Of a stretch of 64,000 nucleotides of DNA, positions 50,882 to 58,594 are shown piece after piece. Both the position numbers and the translations under genes were made by a program. The stretch is from Phycisphaerales bacterium (GTDB lineage: Bacteria > Planctomycetota > Phycisphaerae > UBA1845 > Fen-1342), in NCBI GenBank assembly GCA_022839625.1, contig JALHJL010000001.1, positions 1 to 64,000 of the forward strand, given 5' to 3'. Within the stretch, counting starts at the first letter, position 1. Each line of letters starts with the position of its first letter. The notes beneath the pieces were generated by a model. That model worked only from the letters and a program-made list of their open reading frames with translations, was not told the origin of the DNA and searched no databases.

Positions 50882-52189
50882 CTATTGCGGCAGGCGGTGA
50901 AGCCCCGTGGCAATCTGCCACGCGGAGTCGAGCGAGAGGAAGAACGCCGAGTTCGGCGCCGCCGTCTCGTCCGTGTGGCAGCGCAGGCAGACGAAATCGA
51001 CCGTCACCGCGGCACGTCCCTGGGCGTCCTTCGAAACGGAGCGGCCGTCCGCGCTGAACATGGCGGCGTAGTCGGCGTCGCGAGTCGCGATGCGGAAGAT
51101 GTGCGAACGCACGTCTCCCATGCGACCAGTGCCGCCCACGACAGCCGGGCCGGCCGCTGCATTGCTCAGGCCGGCGAAGGGCATGTGGCAGCTCTCGCAC
51201 GTCATCGTCTCCCGGTAATCGCCACGCACGAAGACGACGCCGCCATGCGCCGCCATGTTCGCGTCCGTATGGCAGACCGCGCACGGATTGCGAATGCCGC
51301 GTTCGCGATCGTAGACGGCCGAGGCGTGCGAGTCGTGACAGATGTTGCAGGCGAAGTTGGCGTGCCCGCCGCTGGCCCGCAACTCGGCGTACTGGGTATT
51401 GGGATGAATGTAGCCGTCGATGGCCGCAATGACGTCGGGATCGGTGCCTTCGGTGTGACAGCGGGCACACGTGGCGGGGGTCGGGTCGACGAACAGGTCG
51501 CGCGCCGCGGGTCGCGGCAGGTGGTTTGAGCCGGGGCCGTGGCAGGCCTCGCACTGCACGCCTGCCTCCGCCCACGTGCCGCCAATGCCCGGACGACCCT
51601 CCTGCGACCCCGGCCGGTCGCGATCTTGCGGTGCGGGACCCGTCGTGTGGCAACGAAAGCAACGGTAGCCGTACGGCAGCGGGGTCTGCTGGTCCGGTCG
51701 ATAAACGGCAAAGCCGGCCTCCGTCCCGGTCGGCGCGAAAGCGAGGTTCCACTGCGTGTGGACGCCGTCTACCCCGTCGGTCATCACGTATCCCTGCGTG
51801 TCGACGAAGAGCGCCCCGAGCGTATAGCCGCCGATGATGTAGCTGACGTCGGTCCATTGTTTCCCGTCCGGGGGGTCGGGAACGCCGGCCCGCGCGGCCT
51901 GGGTCGGATACGTCGGCGCCGCGTCGTCGATCGGCACGAGCGCGTGGGAATGTGCGTGCAGCCGCGTGCGGACGGCGATGTCCGCATGACACGCGGCGCA
52001 AGCCCGCGACCCGACATAGCTCGCGCCGGCGTTGAGGGGATCGGTTGTGTTGTTGAACACCGGGGGCCCGGGCGTGCCGGGACTACCTCCCGGAGGGCAG
52101 CCGCCGAGAAGACCGGCGGTCAGCACGAGTACGATCAGGCCGCTGGCCAGGACGGCGACCCGCGAGATTCGTGTGAGCTGCCGAGTCAT
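50882..52189 (-). CDS. Octaheme cytochrome c lipoprotein
   Basis: A 435-residue lipoprotein (lipobox LGGC, Cys31; GGGAG before the ATG at 52189). It has eight CXXCH motifs: CAACH, CFRCH, CEACH, CARCH, CNICH, CAVCH, CESCH, CLRCH. The opening SYVGSRACAACHADIAVRTR resembles cytochrome c554-type proteins ('YVG-x-x-x-C-x-x-CH'), with HTTGP and CEACHGPGSNH as in that family. Probably periplasmic or outer-membrane bound and an electron carrier rather than an enzyme. Genes on either side encode other multiheme proteins in the same direction. Confidence 0.87.
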   Translation of the reverse strand: MTRQLTRISRVAVLASGLIVLVLTAGLLGGCPPGGSPGTPGPPVFNNTTDPLNAGASYVGSRACAACHADIAVRTRLHAHSHALVPIDDAAPTYPTQAARAGVPDPPDGKQWTDVSYIIGGYTLGALFVDTQGYVMTDGVDGVHTQWNLAFAPTGTEAGFAVYRPDQQTPLPYGYRCFRCHTTGPAPQDRDRPGSQEGRPGIGGTWAEAGVQCEACHGPGSNHLPRPAARDLFVDPTPATCARCHTEGTDPDVIAAIDGYIHPNTQYAELRASGGHANFACNICHDSHASAVYDRERGIRNPCAVCHTDANMAAHGGVVFVRGDYRETMTCESCHMPFAGLSNAAAGPAVVGGTGRMGDVRSHIFRIATRDADYAAMFSADGRSVSKDAQGRAAVTVDFVCLRCHTDETAAPNSAFFLSLDSAWQIATGLHRLPQ

Positions 52190-52230
52190 GTCCGTCTCCC
52201 ACAAGGCCGGCGTCCGGCGCTCGGCCGGTG

Positions 52231-54375
52231 CTACCGCCAGTGGCACTCCGAGCAGAGCTCGATCCAGTCCGTCCGCAGGGCGCTGGCCCGGTCCGCCGGG
52301 TTTCGCGCCAGCGCGCCCAGTTCCGTATCCGGGGGGAACAACCCGGTGTAATGCGGATTATGACAGGTGTAGCAGGTCACCTGGTCGTTGCCGAGCGGGA
52401 GCCACGCGGGGGGCCGGTCCATCGCCCGCGCCGCCCGCCACAAGTCCTCCAACGGCGCGTCCGACTCCCGGCTGAGCTCCCGCACGGTCATCCACTCGCG
52501 GATCGCCGGCGTCACCGGCCGGTCCACGTGCCCGCGCGGCGACAAGTCCCAGTGCGGCTGGTGACAACTCGTGCAGAGGGCCGACGACTCGGTGCGCAGC
52601 AATGGGGCAAACTGCCGCCGTCCATCCGCCGGTATGTCCGGCCGCCGCGTATGGCAGAACAGGCAGGACGCCTCGCGGGTATGGCCGGCGTCGTCGCGTT
52701 GGCGATGGGGGCTGAACCGGCCGGCGCGGTCGGACGGGTGGCAGTGACCGCAGTACGCGAGCGGCCGCTGCGGATCGTAGCCGCGCAGCAACACGGAGTT
52801 CACCGCGGGGCGGCGTGCCGCGGGATCGCAGTGCCGCACGATGTCATGGCACGTCAGGCAGCCGATGGTGCCGCCTACCGCGGGCCAGTCGGGCGGGGTC
52901 TGGGCGGTCTCGGTGACTGCCGGGCGCCCGATCGGGTGCGGGTCAGCCGGTGCCTGCACGCCGTCGTGGCAGGATAGGCACAGCGCATCGACGGTGGCGG
53001 GCTCGATGGGTCGGTCCGTGCCGGACTTGTGGCACCGCGCGCAACGACCGGCATCCCAGTGTGGATTGACGGCCGTCGATTGTGGGAACCTCGCGTGCCA
53101 CTCGACGGCCTCCCCGTCTGGCAGGACCTTGATCCGACCGTCGGCGCTTCCCAGCCACGCATAGACGCGCACGCCGGGATCGGCGATCTGCTCGGCGACC
53201 AGCACGTAGTACGCGGGCGGATCGGCGAGCACGTCATCCACCTCGGTCGGCGGTCGATGCGTGCTGATCGCGATGCCGTTTGGCAGGGTCAGGGCACCGC
53301 GCCCCGAGCCCGGTTCGCCAAAGGCGAGCAGCGGCTCGCCGTCGGGCAAGTAGGCGTGCACCCGTTGCGAGAACGCATCGCTGACGAAGACGGTCCCGTC
53401 GGGGCCCACGGCGACGTCGCGCGGCCGGCCAAACGTACCGACGACGTCGCCGGCCTGCCCGATATTGCGCAGCCAGCGCCCGTCTTGATCGAGCACTTGC
53501 ACGCGGTTGTTCAGCATGTCCACGACGCAAACGTTCCCGTCGGGCAGGAGCGCCATTCCGCGCGGGAACGCGAACTCGCCCGGACCGCTGCCGGGTCGCC
53601 CGATCGACCCGCGGTATTCGCCCGTGGCGTAATCGAATACTTCGATGCGATGCGCCGTCTGACTGGCGACCCAGAGTTCGCCATTGACCACGAGCACGTC
53701 CGCGGCGCGCACTGCGTCCTGCGCCGCAAACGCCGTCCGCGGAGCCCCGCGGCCGTCCCACCGCCATACGCCCCGCCGATCACAAATCAGGAGGGCTCCG
53801 TCCGGTGCCACTTCCACGGCGAACGGCTGGTCCCAGCGTGCACCGGGCGTCGCATCGCGCAGGCGCCCCTCCGCCGCGTCCCACCGCCAAAGCGTCCCCA
53901 ACGCCAGATCGCAGATGAACACCACATCGCCCGCGGCCGCCAGACCGCTCGGGCTAGCTGCGGCCAGCGGCGGCGGGGGCTCTGCCCCGAAGAGGAACAA
54001 CGCAAGCTGGACCTGGGCGGGAGTCGGAGGCGCGGACCCCCGGAACGTGCCGAGCGCGATGACGCGTGGAACCTGTGGGGGCGGTGGGTACGTGCGTCCA
54101 TTCTGCTCGCGGATACCGATGCGACCATCCCGGTAGCAGCCCGGGAGCCACAATGCCGCCAGGCCGCTTGCCAACAGAGCGAGGCCGGCTCCCCACCGCC
54201 ACAGCTTGCTTGGCAGTCCGCCGCAGAAGTGTAGCGCCGGACCTGAACCTGCCCGCCGTGGCGGGTGTCCGGCGAGGATTCCATTCGGCTCGAAGAACGT
54301 CGGACACGGAGGTCCGACGCTACAGGCGTGCGGCCCACGGAGACTTCTGCGGCGGACTGTTAGAGGCGGTGGCAT
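52231..54375 (-). CDS. NHL propeller-octaheme cytochrome fusion lipoprotein
   Basis: A 714-codon frame. After a lipobox LPGC (about Cys80) comes a six-bladed-type NHL propeller (GRPGSGPGEFAFPRGMALLP, VSDAFSQRVHAYLPDG). A domain with eight CXXCH sites follows: CARCH, CLSCH, CLTCH, CGHCH, CLFCH, CTSCH, CYTCH, CSECH. The lipoprotein signal is preceded by about 60 residues encoded by dispersed element B. No ATG, GTG or TTG lies near the proper signal start (only CTG codons), so either translation starts at 54375, overlapping the upstream stop codon, or the original start was lost when the element arrived. The upstream tetraheme gene overlaps by 16 bp. Probably an outer-membrane-side electron carrier with a protein-binding propeller. 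Confidence 0.8.
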   Translation of the reverse strand: MPPPLTVRRRSLRGPHACSVGPPCPTFFEPNGILAGHPPRRAGSGPALHFCGGLPSKLWRWGAGLALLASGLAALWLPGCYRDGRIGIREQNGRTYPPPPQVPRVIALGTFRGSAPPTPAQVQLALFLFGAEPPPPLAAASPSGLAAAGDVVFICDLALGTLWRWDAAEGRLRDATPGARWDQPFAVEVAPDGALLICDRRGVWRWDGRGAPRTAFAAQDAVRAADVLVVNGELWVASQTAHRIEVFDYATGEYRGSIGRPGSGPGEFAFPRGMALLPDGNVCVVDMLNNRVQVLDQDGRWLRNIGQAGDVVGTFGRPRDVAVGPDGTVFVSDAFSQRVHAYLPDGEPLLAFGEPGSGRGALTLPNGIAISTHRPPTEVDDVLADPPAYYVLVAEQIADPGVRVYAWLGSADGRIKVLPDGEAVEWHARFPQSTAVNPHWDAGRCARCHKSGTDRPIEPATVDALCLSCHDGVQAPADPHPIGRPAVTETAQTPPDWPAVGGTIGCLTCHDIVRHCDPAARRPAVNSVLLRGYDPQRPLAYCGHCHPSDRAGRFSPHRQRDDAGHTREASCLFCHTRRPDIPADGRRQFAPLLRTESSALCTSCHQPHWDLSPRGHVDRPVTPAIREWMTVRELSRESDAPLEDLWRAARAMDRPPAWLPLGNDQVTCYTCHNPHYTGLFPPDTELGALARNPADRASALRTDWIELCSECHWR
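54214..54359 (-). repeat. Dispersed palindromic element, copy B (146 bp)
   Basis: Bounded by perfect 17-bp inverted repeats, CAGTCCGCCGCAGAAGT at 54214-54230 and its complement at 54343-54359. A nested inner pair (TGTAGCGTCGGACCT against AGGTCCGGCGCTACA, one mismatch) lies within. It directly follows the TAA of the tetraheme gene and reads open into the NHL-octaheme gene. No transposase inside. Resembles a miniature inverted-repeat element or a long REP-type hairpin. Confidence 0.75.
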
Positions 54376-55124
54376 GTCAGGCAAAGGGCACTGCGCTGGT
54401 TCGAAATCCACAGGAATCCGTCGAAGTCGCGCGTGTTGTGGGCGTCGTGACACGTCGTGCACTGAATGCGGCCGTCCGGCAGGTGCAGGCCGCTCGCTTC
54501 CACCGCCGCCGCAGGGTGGTAGTCCGGCCGCGGCCGCGGGTACTTCACGCCGACCGGATGGCTCCGCAGGCCGCGTGCGCCCAGCCCGGTTCGGCGAAGC
54601 GGCTCCGTCACCGTCACCGCGTGCGACGCCGTGTAGACGTCTGTCGCGGTCACGCCGTCATGGCAGCCCAGACACAGCAGCGACCAGCCGCTCAACTCGA
54701 TGTCGAACCGCGTGTACGGCCGCAACGGCTGGGTCGTCGTCGGCCGGCGGTCCAGGCGCGGAACGGGGGCGACGGCCAGGTGCGGCGTGTGGCACGGCAG
54801 GCACAGATCGCGCACCTCGGCGTTGAGGCGGCGAAAATCGTGCTTGCTGCCCACCAGGCCGCTGACCAGGCGGGCCGATGTCGGCTCGGCGGCGGACGGA
54901 TAGGGGCCGTCCGAGTTGCGACCGTCAGAGAGCGGCGGGTGCGGCGACGGGGGCGCTGATGTTGCGACGACGGGTTGCGTCGTCGCAGGCTCGGTGCCTT
55001 CGGTCGCCTCGGGTGGCTCAGTCGCACCGCTGGGGACCTGCGCTGTGAGGAATACTACCAGCAGACCCGCCAGCATTCCTGCCACCGTCATGCGCAGCCA
55101 GGGATGGGGCCAGCGGCCATTCAT
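54360..55124 (-). CDS. Tetraheme cytochrome c, double-CXXCH type
   Basis: A 254-residue exported protein with a signal or anchor helix (MTVAGMLAGLLVVFLTAQVP), a threonine/proline-rich linker and four CXXCH sites: CLPCH, CLGCH, CTTCH, CLTCH. The segment VGSKHDFRRLNAEVRDLCLPC is the opening pattern shared with the 12-site cytochrome at 58591 (YSKHDLSIYGPGP). The end ALCLTCHRL-stop directly meets dispersed element B. It is first in the minus-strand operon. Likely a periplasmic carrier. A CGAGCGC-TGCG-GCGCTCG hairpin lies just upstream. Confidence 0.85.
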   Translation of the reverse strand: MNGRWPHPWLRMTVAGMLAGLLVVFLTAQVPSGATEPPEATEGTEPATTQPVVATSAPPSPHPPLSDGRNSDGPYPSAAEPTSARLVSGLVGSKHDFRRLNAEVRDLCLPCHTPHLAVAPVPRLDRRPTTTQPLRPYTRFDIELSGWSLLCLGCHDGVTATDVYTASHAVTVTEPLRRTGLGARGLRSHPVGVKYPRPRPDYHPAAAVEASGLHLPDGRIQCTTCHDAHNTRDFDGFLWISNQRSALCLTCHRL

Positions 55125-55310
55125 CGACGTGCTCCTGCGGCGAGCGCTGCGGCGCTCGCAAGGCGGTCGGCACTATAGTCGGCGTGCGCGTCTTTCACAA
55201 CGATTTCGGCAAATGCAGCGGCCCGCCGCTGGACAGTCCGCGCGACGCCCGCTAGTCTGCGGGCCGAGTGATCGCCAGCGGTCTGGCGACTTCACGTCCA
55301 ATCAAGACCT
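55125..55310. promoter_or_regulatory. Divergent promoter region of the cytochrome cluster
   Basis: The 186-bp gap separates the two divergent operons. A palindromic ACTATAGT (55172-55179) gives a TATAGT -10-like box on both strands. A strong stem-loop, CGAGCGC-TGCG-GCGCTCG (55141-55158), lies in the minus-strand leader. One shared control region for both arms is inferred. Confidence 0.45.
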
Positions 55311-57428
55311 ATGGCGCGCACCGCAATCCTCACCGGTGGGATGCTGGGGTTAGTGTGCCTGTCCAGCCCGGCCGGCGCAGCCGGCCCCCCCGACACGCAG
55401 CCGACGACCCAGCCGACCGTGCAGGCGGACGCCGTCGCGGCGTCCGATCCGACCGCCGAGGACCGTCACTGGCAGTTGCTGAGTCTGCGGACACTCATGC
55501 TGGAGCTGGGGTTCGAGGCGGCCTACGACGAGCAGAGGGTGCGCTCGACGACCGGCGATCCGCGGGCCCGTCGGACATTTCACCAGACGCGCCGCACGCA
55601 GCGGTTCGAGGAGACCGCCGGGTTCGAGGCCGAGGGCGCGTTCTTCGGCGAGCAATGGGTGCAGTTCAACGCGGCGGCGCGTTGGGGGCTGAGCCAGGAA
55701 CGCCACCGGCAGTCCGGCTGGGGACTCGATGACAGCTCCGATCCGCACGGACAGCTCCTGGAGTACGACGCCGACTTCACGTTCTTCCCGCGCGGCCGGT
55801 TGTCGGGCAGCGCGTTCGCCCAGCGGCAGACCGACCGCGTGCCGCGCACGTTCCTGCCCAGCCTGGACCGTTCCCGCGAGCGGTACGGCGGCGGCCTGTA
55901 CCTGAGCGACCCGAAATTGCCCATGCGGCTTACGTTCGAGCATAGCTGGGATGAGCTCGACAGCCGTACGCGCGACCTGCGCGACGACGAGCGACGCGGC
56001 CGCAACCAGTTGCGCTACGAGGCCACGTGGCAGATCGACACCCAACACGCGCTGCGGCTGGAATACGAGTACGACGACCGGCGCGAGGAATACGCCGGCA
56101 GCCGCACGCGCTTCGACACGCGTCGTCACTACCTGACCCTCAATCACACGCTGCGGTTCGGCGACCGCGGCCGGAGCTCGTGGGAGAACCTCTTCCGGCT
56201 TCAAGAGGAGTCCGGCGACCTCGCCCGGGACAACCTGGAAGCCGCCTCGCGGCTGCGGCTCCAGCACACGGATGCGCTGGCCTCGGACTATCGCGTTCAG
56301 TTCCTGCGCGACTCGTTCCAGGGACTGACCACCGAGACGTGGCGCGGCGAAGTGGGTTTGACCCACCGCCTCGGCTCGTGGCTCACCACGACGGCGCAGG
56401 TCTACGCGCTGAACCAATCGGCCGAGCAGCACGCGGACTGGGTCGAATGGGGCGGGCAGATCAGCGCTTCGGCCGGGTGGGACAACCGCTGGGGACGCCT
56501 CTCCTCCAACCTGTCGTACAATCACGCCTCGACCGACACGCGGCACGGCACGCGGCGCGGCGTCGTCATCGGGGAGTCGGTCACGTTCCGCGACCCGCTG
56601 CCGGCCTACATCGTGCACACGGACGTCGACCTGGCGTCGATCGTGGTGATCGACGAAGCCCGCACCCGCACCTATCTGCCGGGGCGCGATTATGTGACGT
56701 CGCGCGCCGGTTCCTATACGGCGCTGCGGCGTGTGGCGTCCGGGGCCATCCCCGACCGCGCCACCGTGCTGGTGAGCTACACCTATCGCGTGTCCGGCGA
56801 CTACGACCTGCGCCGCGACCGCGTGGACTTCCGCGTGCAGCAGGCGTTCCGCGGCGGCCTCACGCCGTACTACGCGGCGTCCTTTCAGTGCGAAGACGTC
56901 GATCGGCCCACGCGCGGGGCGTTTCGGGGGCGCGACGTGAATCGGCACCGCCTCGGGGCCACCTACCGCCGGCCGCGCTGGTCGGCGGGCCTGGAGTACG
57001 AGTACAACGAGGATGACATCGACCCGTACCAGGCCATTCACGCGAACGGGGACGTGGTGTTCTGGCAGAAGGCCGCGCACCAGCTCGACGGCAAGGCCTC
57101 CGCCTCGCAGTTCTGGTTCAAGGGCCTGGACGACCTGACCGAGCGCGACGCGCTCATCTGCGACCTCGGGTTGACCTACCGCCACGTCCTGGCCCGCTAT
57201 CTGAACCTCGACCTCAGTGCGTTGTATCGCTACGAAGACGACCAGCTCTACGGGATCACCCACGGCGCGGACCTGACGGGGGCGCTCGAATGGCGGATCG
57301 GCTACTTCTCGCTGCGATTCGAGGCCGAGTATGACTTGCTCCGCTTGCCGGGCTCGCGCGACCAGGCGATGTCCTTCTGGATCAAGCTCAAACGCGAGAT
57401 TCCGGTAGTGGGAGGAACTCGGCCGTGA
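55311..57428 (+). CDS. Large outer-membrane beta-barrel, probable porin of the cytochrome conduit
   Basis: A 705-residue exported protein (signal MARTAILTGGMLGLVCLSSP...AGA). It is dominated by alternating amphipathic strands of 10-14 residues, such as LRYEATWQIDTQHALRLEYE and GLTPYYAASFQCEDVDRP, many ending in aromatic residues. This is the expected pattern for a barrel of 20 or more strands. A central non-barrel insert (DVDLASIVVIDEARTRTYLP, then GRDYVTSRAG) resembles periplasmic or plug domains of large barrels. No TonB box is seen. Size and position next to a 12-heme-site protein match porin partners in porin-cytochrome complexes such as MtrB and OmbB, but I see no sequence identity to either. 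GTG of the next gene overlaps its stop. Confidence 0.75.
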   Translation: MARTAILTGGMLGLVCLSSPAGAAGPPDTQPTTQPTVQADAVAASDPTAEDRHWQLLSLRTLMLELGFEAAYDEQRVRSTTGDPRARRTFHQTRRTQRFEETAGFEAEGAFFGEQWVQFNAAARWGLSQERHRQSGWGLDDSSDPHGQLLEYDADFTFFPRGRLSGSAFAQRQTDRVPRTFLPSLDRSRERYGGGLYLSDPKLPMRLTFEHSWDELDSRTRDLRDDERRGRNQLRYEATWQIDTQHALRLEYEYDDRREEYAGSRTRFDTRRHYLTLNHTLRFGDRGRSSWENLFRLQEESGDLARDNLEAASRLRLQHTDALASDYRVQFLRDSFQGLTTETWRGEVGLTHRLGSWLTTTAQVYALNQSAEQHADWVEWGGQISASAGWDNRWGRLSSNLSYNHASTDTRHGTRRGVVIGESVTFRDPLPAYIVHTDVDLASIVVIDEARTRTYLPGRDYVTSRAGSYTALRRVASGAIPDRATVLVSYTYRVSGDYDLRRDRVDFRVQQAFRGGLTPYYAASFQCEDVDRPTRGAFRGRDVNRHRLGATYRRPRWSAGLEYEYNEDDIDPYQAIHANGDVVFWQKAAHQLDGKASASQFWFKGLDDLTERDALICDLGLTYRHVLARYLNLDLSALYRYEDDQLYGITHGADLTGALEWRIGYFSLRFEAEYDLLRLPGSRDQAMSFWIKLKREIPVVGGTRP

Positions 57429-58594
57429 CCGCCCGTCGTGCCGCCAGCCCGAGAGCCCGCCGTGGCTCCGGAGCGCCGGACCTCCGAGTCCGGCACGTGG
57501 CACAGCCGCCCGCGGCTGCGCATCGGGCTCAGAGAACGTCGGACACGGAGGTCCGAGCCTGCTGGCGCACCGTCCGCGCGGCCTTCTATGCCTGCCTGTT
57601 GTTGACGCCGCTGCTCGGCTGCCAATCTCCGTCGCGACCGATCTTCCCCGCGGTCGATCCGCCGCTCGTCTGGCCGCCCCCCCCGGACACGCCGCGCGTC
57701 CGCTACATCGGTGCCCTGTACGGCGAGTCCAGCCTCGACGCCAAACCGCGCGGCTGGGACGCGGTGCGCGCGGTGCTGGCCGGCCCGCAGCCGCCGGTGG
57801 AATTCGTGCGGCCGGCGGCCGTCGCGATCGCCGATGAGCGCGTGTACGTTGCCGACCCCGGCCTGGGGCTCGTGCACCTGCTCGATCTTCAGCGGCGCAG
57901 GCACGAGGTGCTGACGGGAGCCCCGACGGACCCGCTCCGCGTGCCCATCGACCTGCTCGTGGTCCCGCCGGGGTTGCTGCTGGTCGCGGACCGCGGCCGG
58001 GCGGCGGTGGACGTCTTTGAGCTCGACGGCCGTTGGCGCGAGACCCGCCGCTGGCCGGCGGTGACCGGCCCGGTGTCGCTGGCCTACGACGCCGGCGGCG
58101 GCGTAACGTGGATCGCCGACGCCGACGCGCACGTTTGCTGGGCCGTGAGCGAGAGCGGCATCGCGGAGCGCATCGGGCAGCGCGGGAGCCTGCCGGGGGA
58201 ATTCAACTACCCGTCGGCGGCCGCGTTCGACGCGCGCGTCGGGCTGGTCGTTGCCGACGCGATGAATTTCCGCGTGCAGGTCTTCCGCGATTCGGCCGGG
58301 CCAGCGCTCGTTTTCGGCAGAAAAGGGGATGCGGCGGGTGATTTCGCCCGCCCGCGCGACGTGGCCCTCGACGCCGCCGGCCACATCTACGTCCTCGACA
58401 ACCAGTTCGAGAACATCCAGGTCTTCACTCCCGACGGCCAACTGCTGATGGCCTTCGGACGGGGCGGCGACGGCCCCGGCGAGTTCTCGCTGCCGGCGGG
58501 CCTCACGATTGACGAGCGCGGCCGAATCTGGGTCGCGGACAGTTTCAATCGCCGCGTGCAAGTGTTTCAATACTTGCCGGAGGAGGGCCCATGA
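57425..58594 (+). CDS. NHL-repeat lipoprotein
   Basis: A 389-codon frame ending in a six-bladed NHL propeller: GQRGSLPGEFNYPSAAAFDA, GRKGDAAGDFARPRDVALDA and GRGGDGPGEFSLPAGLTIDE are successive blades. A lipobox LLGC (Cys66) follows a hydrophobic stretch (AAFYACLLLTPLLGC). The 50 residues before it are encoded by dispersed element C, and no ATG, GTG or TTG is present at the normal signal start. The apparent start is a GTG overlapping the barrel's TGA. The next gene's ATG overlaps this stop codon (ATGA). It probably binds a cytochrome or the barrel at the outer membrane. Confidence 0.8.
   Translation: MTARRAASPRARRGSGAPDLRVRHVAQPPAAAHRAQRTSDTEVRACWRTVRAAFYACLLLTPLLGCQSPSRPIFPAVDPPLVWPPPPDTPRVRYIGALYGESSLDAKPRGWDAVRAVLAGPQPPVEFVRPAAVAIADERVYVADPGLGLVHLLDLQRRRHEVLTGAPTDPLRVPIDLLVVPPGLLLVADRGRAAVDVFELDGRWRETRRWPAVTGPVSLAYDAGGGVTWIADADAHVCWAVSESGIAERIGQRGSLPGEFNYPSAAAFDARVGLVVADAMNFRVQVFRDSAGPALVFGRKGDAAGDFARPRDVALDAAGHIYVLDNQFENIQVFTPDGQLLMAFGRGGDGPGEFSLPAGLTIDERGRIWVADSFNRRVQVFQYLPEEGP
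57473..57556 (+). repeat. Dispersed palindromic element, copy C (partial)
   Basis: GCGCCGGACCTCCGAGTCCG ... AGAACGTCGGACACGGAGGT matches the inner part of copies A and B but lacks the outer CAGTCCGCCGC ends. It is read in frame as the N-terminal extension of the NHL lipoprotein, in the opposite orientation relative to the gene compared with copy B. Confidence 0.6.

Noticed and set aside
49054..51057. Long plus-strand frame across the NapC-like gene
   Set aside because: The minus strand has eight CXXCH sites in one frame and membrane helices. The plus frame is a shadow.
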